Positions 35,490-37,995 of a stretch of 37,995 bases of DNA are shown here, piece by piece. The notes under the pieces were generated by a model. That model searched no databases, was not told where the DNA came from, and saw only the letters and a list, made by a program, of their open reading frames with translations. Positions within the stretch are counted from its first letter, which is position 1; each line of letters begins with the position of its first letter. The position numbers were made by a program, and so were the translations under genes. The stretch lies in NCBI GenBank assembly GCA_024225445.1, contig JAAEMP010000039.1:1-37995 (forward strand), given 5' to 3'. Source of the DNA: Hyphomicrobiales bacterium (GTDB lineage Bacteria; Pseudomonadota; Alphaproteobacteria; Rhizobiales; Rhizobiaceae).

Positions 35490-36007
35490 TTTGACTTTTA
35501 CCGAACGATAAATCCCTTAACACCTTGAAAGGTAAGGCGGTTTTTGGTGTTCGAGAATGCCCTTTTTGACAGCATAAAATGCGTGCAGAAAATGGAAATC
35601 TGAGGAAGATTTGCTTCAAGGCAAGTTCACATGAAATCCAGAAATTTCAAAGGGTTGCCTAAAACACCAGCAGGTGTTCGATAATCGTTTCAAAACGCAT
35701 CCTGAATTATCCGATTTTATGGCTCAAGCCCACCAAAAGGAAAGCCCGCCATCCTTCCTCCACCCCTGCCGCTCACCCAGATTTGGGCAAGGCGAGCGAC
35801 AGCGGCTCCGAAAGGATGGCTACTCAGTCTTCATTCCTACAAAAAACGAAAGTTATCGCGTTGCGCAAGATGTGTGTTGTATTACAACACCTCTTAGCAA
35901 GGGAGACGCTGTGCTCTCCCGTTGCATCCCTCTAACAAGAAATTTTACGTAACGGCGCACTTAGTAATTATCTTTTAAATATTTCAAATTGCTGTAAAAA
36001 TAGAGCT
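35490..36007. other. 518-base noncoding region with a nested hairpin and a 17-bp palindrome
   Basis: No gene can be supported here. Two structures are visible. The first is a nested stem-loop at 35749-35819: CCATCCTT with AAGGATGG outside, GCCGCT with AGCGGC inside, and an ACCC/GGG tip. The second is a perfect odd-centred palindrome, GTGTTGTA-T-TACAACAC, at 35874-35890, 118 bp before the start of the DUF488 gene, in the right place for an operator. A 92-codon open frame across 35674-35952 has no recognisable protein character and spans the hairpin, so it is not called. Confidence 0.55.
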
Positions 36008-36919
36008 ATGAATCACTTATCCCATCCTAAATTATACTCTCGACAAAAAACACTCTTAGCTTTGCTGCAAAAATTTGGCGGCAAACTCTCAAGTATCGAC
36101 TTACAGAAATATCTCTTTTTGTTTACCGAAACATGTCAGAAAGACAGGAGCTATGAGTTCGTACCATATCGCTTCGGCTGCTTTTCATTCCAGTCTTATG
36201 CAGATCGAAGGAAGTTTGTTGAGTTTGGAATTCTTGACGAGGGCGATAAATGGTCTCTACTCTCTACGGACGTTGATTATATTTCAACGCTTAGTGGTTC
36301 CGACCAAAAGAAACTTGATTTATTTCATAAGCGTTTTAGATCGCTACGTGGAAATAATTTGGTTCACGAAATTTACAAACGCTTTCCTTATTTTGCAATC
36401 CATTCAGAGATTGCTGGCGATTTGATGAGTAAAAAAGAACTTGAAGAAATTGAAGCCAAAAAACCCTCACAGACTGAAAAAGCATTTTTTACAATTGGCT
36501 ATGAAGGCCAGACCTTTGAGAACTATCTAAACAGATTGATCAAAAACAATGTACAGGTGTTGTGCGATGTCAGGAAGAATCCGCTCAGCAGGAAATATGG
36601 TTTTTCAAAAAGAACACTTTCAGAGACGTTAGAAAAGCTGGATATTGAATATATTCACGTCCCTGAACTTGGCATTGTTTCAGACAAACGGCAGCAACTT
36701 AATTCTCAGGCTGATTACGACCGCCTGTTTAAAGAATACGAGGCTACAACACTGAAAAAAAATGGTGAGGCAGTTAACCAACTAATGGATATTATTGGTA
36801 GTAAGCAGCGAATTGCCATTACATGCTTTGAGGCTGAGCACTGCATGTGCCATCGAGGACGAGTTGCTAAAGCAGTTAGCAAGCATCCTGATTGTGATTT
36901 TCCAGTCTTCCACATTTAA
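36008..36919 (+). CDS. Helical N-terminal domain (Panacea/SocA-like pattern) fused to DUF488
   Basis: A 303-residue two-domain protein. Residues ~10-135 have the pattern of a winged-helix/Panacea-like (DUF4065-type) domain: RQKTLLALLQKFGGKLSSIDLQKYLFLF, then YEFVPYRFGCFSFQSYADRR (first quoted in part). That resemblance is from memory and moderate. Residues ~158-303 are a DUF488 domain with FFTIGYEGQTFENYLNRL, VLCDVRKNPLSRKYGFSK, IEYIHVPELG and the Cys/His cluster CFEAEHCMCHRGRVA at 273-287. The biochemical role of DUF488 is not established. The gene is AT-rich compared with the rest of the window and is followed after nine bases by the dual-OB-like gene, so they are surely one operon. Possible roles are phage defence, toxin-antitoxin or RNA handling; none is demonstrated. 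Confidence 0.8.
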   Translation: MNHLSHPKLYSRQKTLLALLQKFGGKLSSIDLQKYLFLFTETCQKDRSYEFVPYRFGCFSFQSYADRRKFVEFGILDEGDKWSLLSTDVDYISTLSGSDQKKLDLFHKRFRSLRGNNLVHEIYKRFPYFAIHSEIAGDLMSKKELEEIEAKKPSQTEKAFFTIGYEGQTFENYLNRLIKNNVQVLCDVRKNPLSRKYGFSKRTLSETLEKLDIEYIHVPELGIVSDKRQQLNSQADYDRLFKEYEATTLKKNGEAVNQLMDIIGSKQRIAITCFEAEHCMCHRGRVAKAVSKHPDCDFPVFHI

Positions 36920-36928
36920 GGATACATT

Positions 36929-37747
36929 ATGCCAAAAGAGCGTGTCCTCATTACGGTAAAAACTTACCCTACTCTATCAAAAAAATATACCGAGCTTGTT
37001 TGTACAGCTGGGTTTCGTGAGGATGGAAGTTGGATCAGAATCTATCCTTCGCCATTTCGCTTCCTAAATGATGATCAACGGTATGGAAAATATCAGTGGA
37101 TTGCGCTGGACTTAGTTAAAAACAAAAAAGACCCACGACCTGAAAGTTTCAGTCCAGCCAATATTGATGATATCATATTGGGAGATAAAATTGGCACTGG
37201 TCAGAATTGGGCACATCGCAAAAAATTTGTGCTTGAATCCAACACTATTCATACAAATCTGGAAACAATAATTTCGGGCGCAAAAGCCATGAAGTATTCA
37301 TTGGCAATTTTCAAACCAACTAAGGTTCTTGATCTGATTGTTGAGAATGCCGAAAGCCAATGGGAAATAAGCAAGCTTGAAGCTGCAAAAGCTGCTTTAG
37401 ATCAAGGTTCGTTATTTGATGAGAGTAACAATGATGATTTCAAAATCATGCCGAAACTTCCTTTTAAATTTAGCTACAAGTTCATTGATGACGCTGGCGT
37501 TGAAAGCACTTTAATGATCGAAGACTGGGAGATCGGACAGCTTTTTTGGAATTGCCTAAAAGGTTCAACACCTGAAAAAGCAACACAGAAAGTACGGGAA
37601 AAGTATCTGAACGACTTCGTTAAAACGAAAGACCTTCATTTCTACTTGGGCACAACGAGACAATGGCACTCTATAGCACCCAATCCATATTTAATTATTG
37701 GAACGTTTCATCCTCCCAAAACTGATCAACTCTCGCTTCTATTGTAG
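36929..37747 (+). CDS. Dual OB-fold-like protein, partner of the DUF488 gene
   Basis: A 272-residue protein without signal or membrane segment. It has a beta-rich N-terminal block RVLITVKTYPTLSKKYTELVCTAGFREDGSWIRIYP (residues 5-40, quoted as marks), a Lys-rich middle ending EAAKAALDQGSLFD near 160, and a second beta-rich block FKFSYKFIDD...LMIEDWEIGQLFWNC (179-209). Its C-terminal part is DLHFYLGTTRQWHSIAPNPYLIIGTFHPP (235-263, quoted in part). This matches my recollection of proteins described as carrying two OB-type domains and found beside DUF488 genes. OB folds suggest nucleic-acid binding, but no catalytic residues are evident. AAGGA precedes the ATG. Composition is AT-rich, as in its partner, consistent with joint acquisition. 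Confidence 0.75.
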   Translation: MPKERVLITVKTYPTLSKKYTELVCTAGFREDGSWIRIYPSPFRFLNDDQRYGKYQWIALDLVKNKKDPRPESFSPANIDDIILGDKIGTGQNWAHRKKFVLESNTIHTNLETIISGAKAMKYSLAIFKPTKVLDLIVENAESQWEISKLEAAKAALDQGSLFDESNNDDFKIMPKLPFKFSYKFIDDAGVESTLMIEDWEIGQLFWNCLKGSTPEKATQKVREKYLNDFVKTKDLHFYLGTTRQWHSIAPNPYLIIGTFHPPKTDQLSLLL

Positions 37748-37760
37748 AGCATGTGCCACA

Positions 37761-37838
37761 TCAAAAGTGTTCGAGGTTTCTCTGCCCCGCCGCACCAATA
37801 AAATCAGGCCTGACCCGGACACATGGCAACACTTTTGA
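37761..37838. repeat. 11-bp inverted repeat behind the two-gene module
   Basis: TCAAAAGTGTT (37761-37771) and AACACTTTTGA (37828-37838) are perfect inverted copies 56 bases apart. Between them lies a 10-bp palindrome TCAGGCCTGA (37804-37813). No T-tract follows, so it is not a standard terminator. It may mark an element or module boundary, or may be chance. Confidence 0.45.
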
Positions 37839-37891
37839 ACCTGCCCTGCAGGAGTTGATATTTACCCAAAGCCTGTTTCTGTCGGGAACAA

Positions 37892-37995
37892 TCAAATCCG
37901 TGTGCGCCGGCCTTTTAGATCATCCAGGGTGATGTCCACATTTAATGCGTCGGCCAGATTGTCCAGTGCATCTTCCACCTCATTGATGCTCTGAG
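37892..37995 (-). CDS. 3' end of an unidentified gene (partial, enters from the right edge)
   Basis: On the minus strand an open frame comes in from the right edge and ends at a TGA (37892-37894) after 33 codons: QSINEVEDALDNLADALNV, then DITLDDLKGRRTRI. It is an acidic amphipathic helix followed by a short basic tail, with GC-richer codons like the chromosomal core rather than the DUF488 module. I cannot assign a family from so short a piece. The return to core-like composition suggests the accessory module ends between 37.75 and 37.9 kb. Confidence 0.6.
   Translation of the reverse strand, partial: QSINEVEDALDNLADALNVDITLDDLKGRRTRI

Noticed and set aside
35674-35952. 92-codon open frame between tRNA-Thr and the DUF488 gene
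   Set aside because: No ribosome-binding site, no recognisable protein character, and it runs through the nested hairpin.
36008-37747. CRISPR or restriction-modification system in the accessory region
   Set aside because: No regularly spaced repeats, no methyltransferase motifs and no helicase or known restriction nuclease in either protein.
37769-37793. A tRNA-3'-end-like string (GTTCGAGG ... GCACCA) that could be an attR copy of the tRNA-Thr end
   Set aside because: Only GTTCGAG and CACCA match tRNA-Thr, with different spacing (17 bases against 12) and no pairing T stem; no true direct repeat of 35465-35489 is present.

Overview
The window reads as chromosomal DNA of an alphaproteobacterium, most probably Hyphomicrobiales (Rhizobiales) or a close relative. 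The signs are the hisS-hisZ-hisG order with a short HisG, an alphaproteobacterial-type gshA beside rsmE, the lppC / rsmI-yraN-gshB block, DUF2927 and TIGR02281-type retropepsin genes, TadE-like genes near deoB-upp, and two TTAA-N7-TTAA motifs of the CtrA type. No genus can be named from the sequence alone.

Layout. 1-2.7 kb: a possible gene end, xseA and a DUF937 gene. 2.8-3.1 kb: a small PilZ-like gene behind a CtrA-like site. 3.1-8.3 kb, minus strand: lutA-lutB-lutC-rsmE-gshA, combining lactate oxidation, 16S rRNA methylation and the first step of glutathione synthesis. 8.5-12.7 kb, plus strand: glcD-glcE-glcF (glycolate oxidase), diverging from lut and interrupted between glcE and glcF by a 268-bp palindromic element. 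12.7-15.6 kb, minus: two tandem L,D-transpeptidases, each with a terminator, and a DUF2927 lipoprotein-like gene. 15.7-16.1 kb: a decayed VOC/glyoxalase pseudogene running into tag. 16.8-20.2 kb, minus: hisS-hisZ-hisG. 20.4-23.0 kb, plus: rph-rdgB-hemW. 23.0-28.0 kb: lppC diverging from rsmI-yraN, then gshB and an RsmC-like methyltransferase. 28.1-32.6 kb: two TadE-like genes, an orphan PhnD-like binding protein, deoB and upp. 32.8-35.2 kb: a retropepsin-like protease, a second copy of the palindromic element, rlmB and a His/Arg/Tyr-rich exported protein. 35.4 kb: tRNA-Thr(TGT). 36.0-37.7 kb: an AT-richer two-gene accessory module (helical N-terminal domain plus DUF488, then a dual-OB-like protein), followed by the 3' end of an unidentified minus-strand gene.

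Most of the window is housekeeping: RNA modification (rsmE, rsmI, rlmB, RsmC-like), DNA repair and nucleotide sanitation (xseA, tag, rdgB), histidine and glutathione synthesis, nucleoside salvage and envelope maintenance. Two things stand out. The first is a family of palindromic elements (11134-11401 and 33426-33588). Their 23-bp stems differ between copies by compensating base-pair changes, and both sit immediately upstream of a start codon. The second is the DUF488 / dual-OB gene pair downstream of tRNA-Thr, a candidate conflict or RNA-processing module of unknown function.
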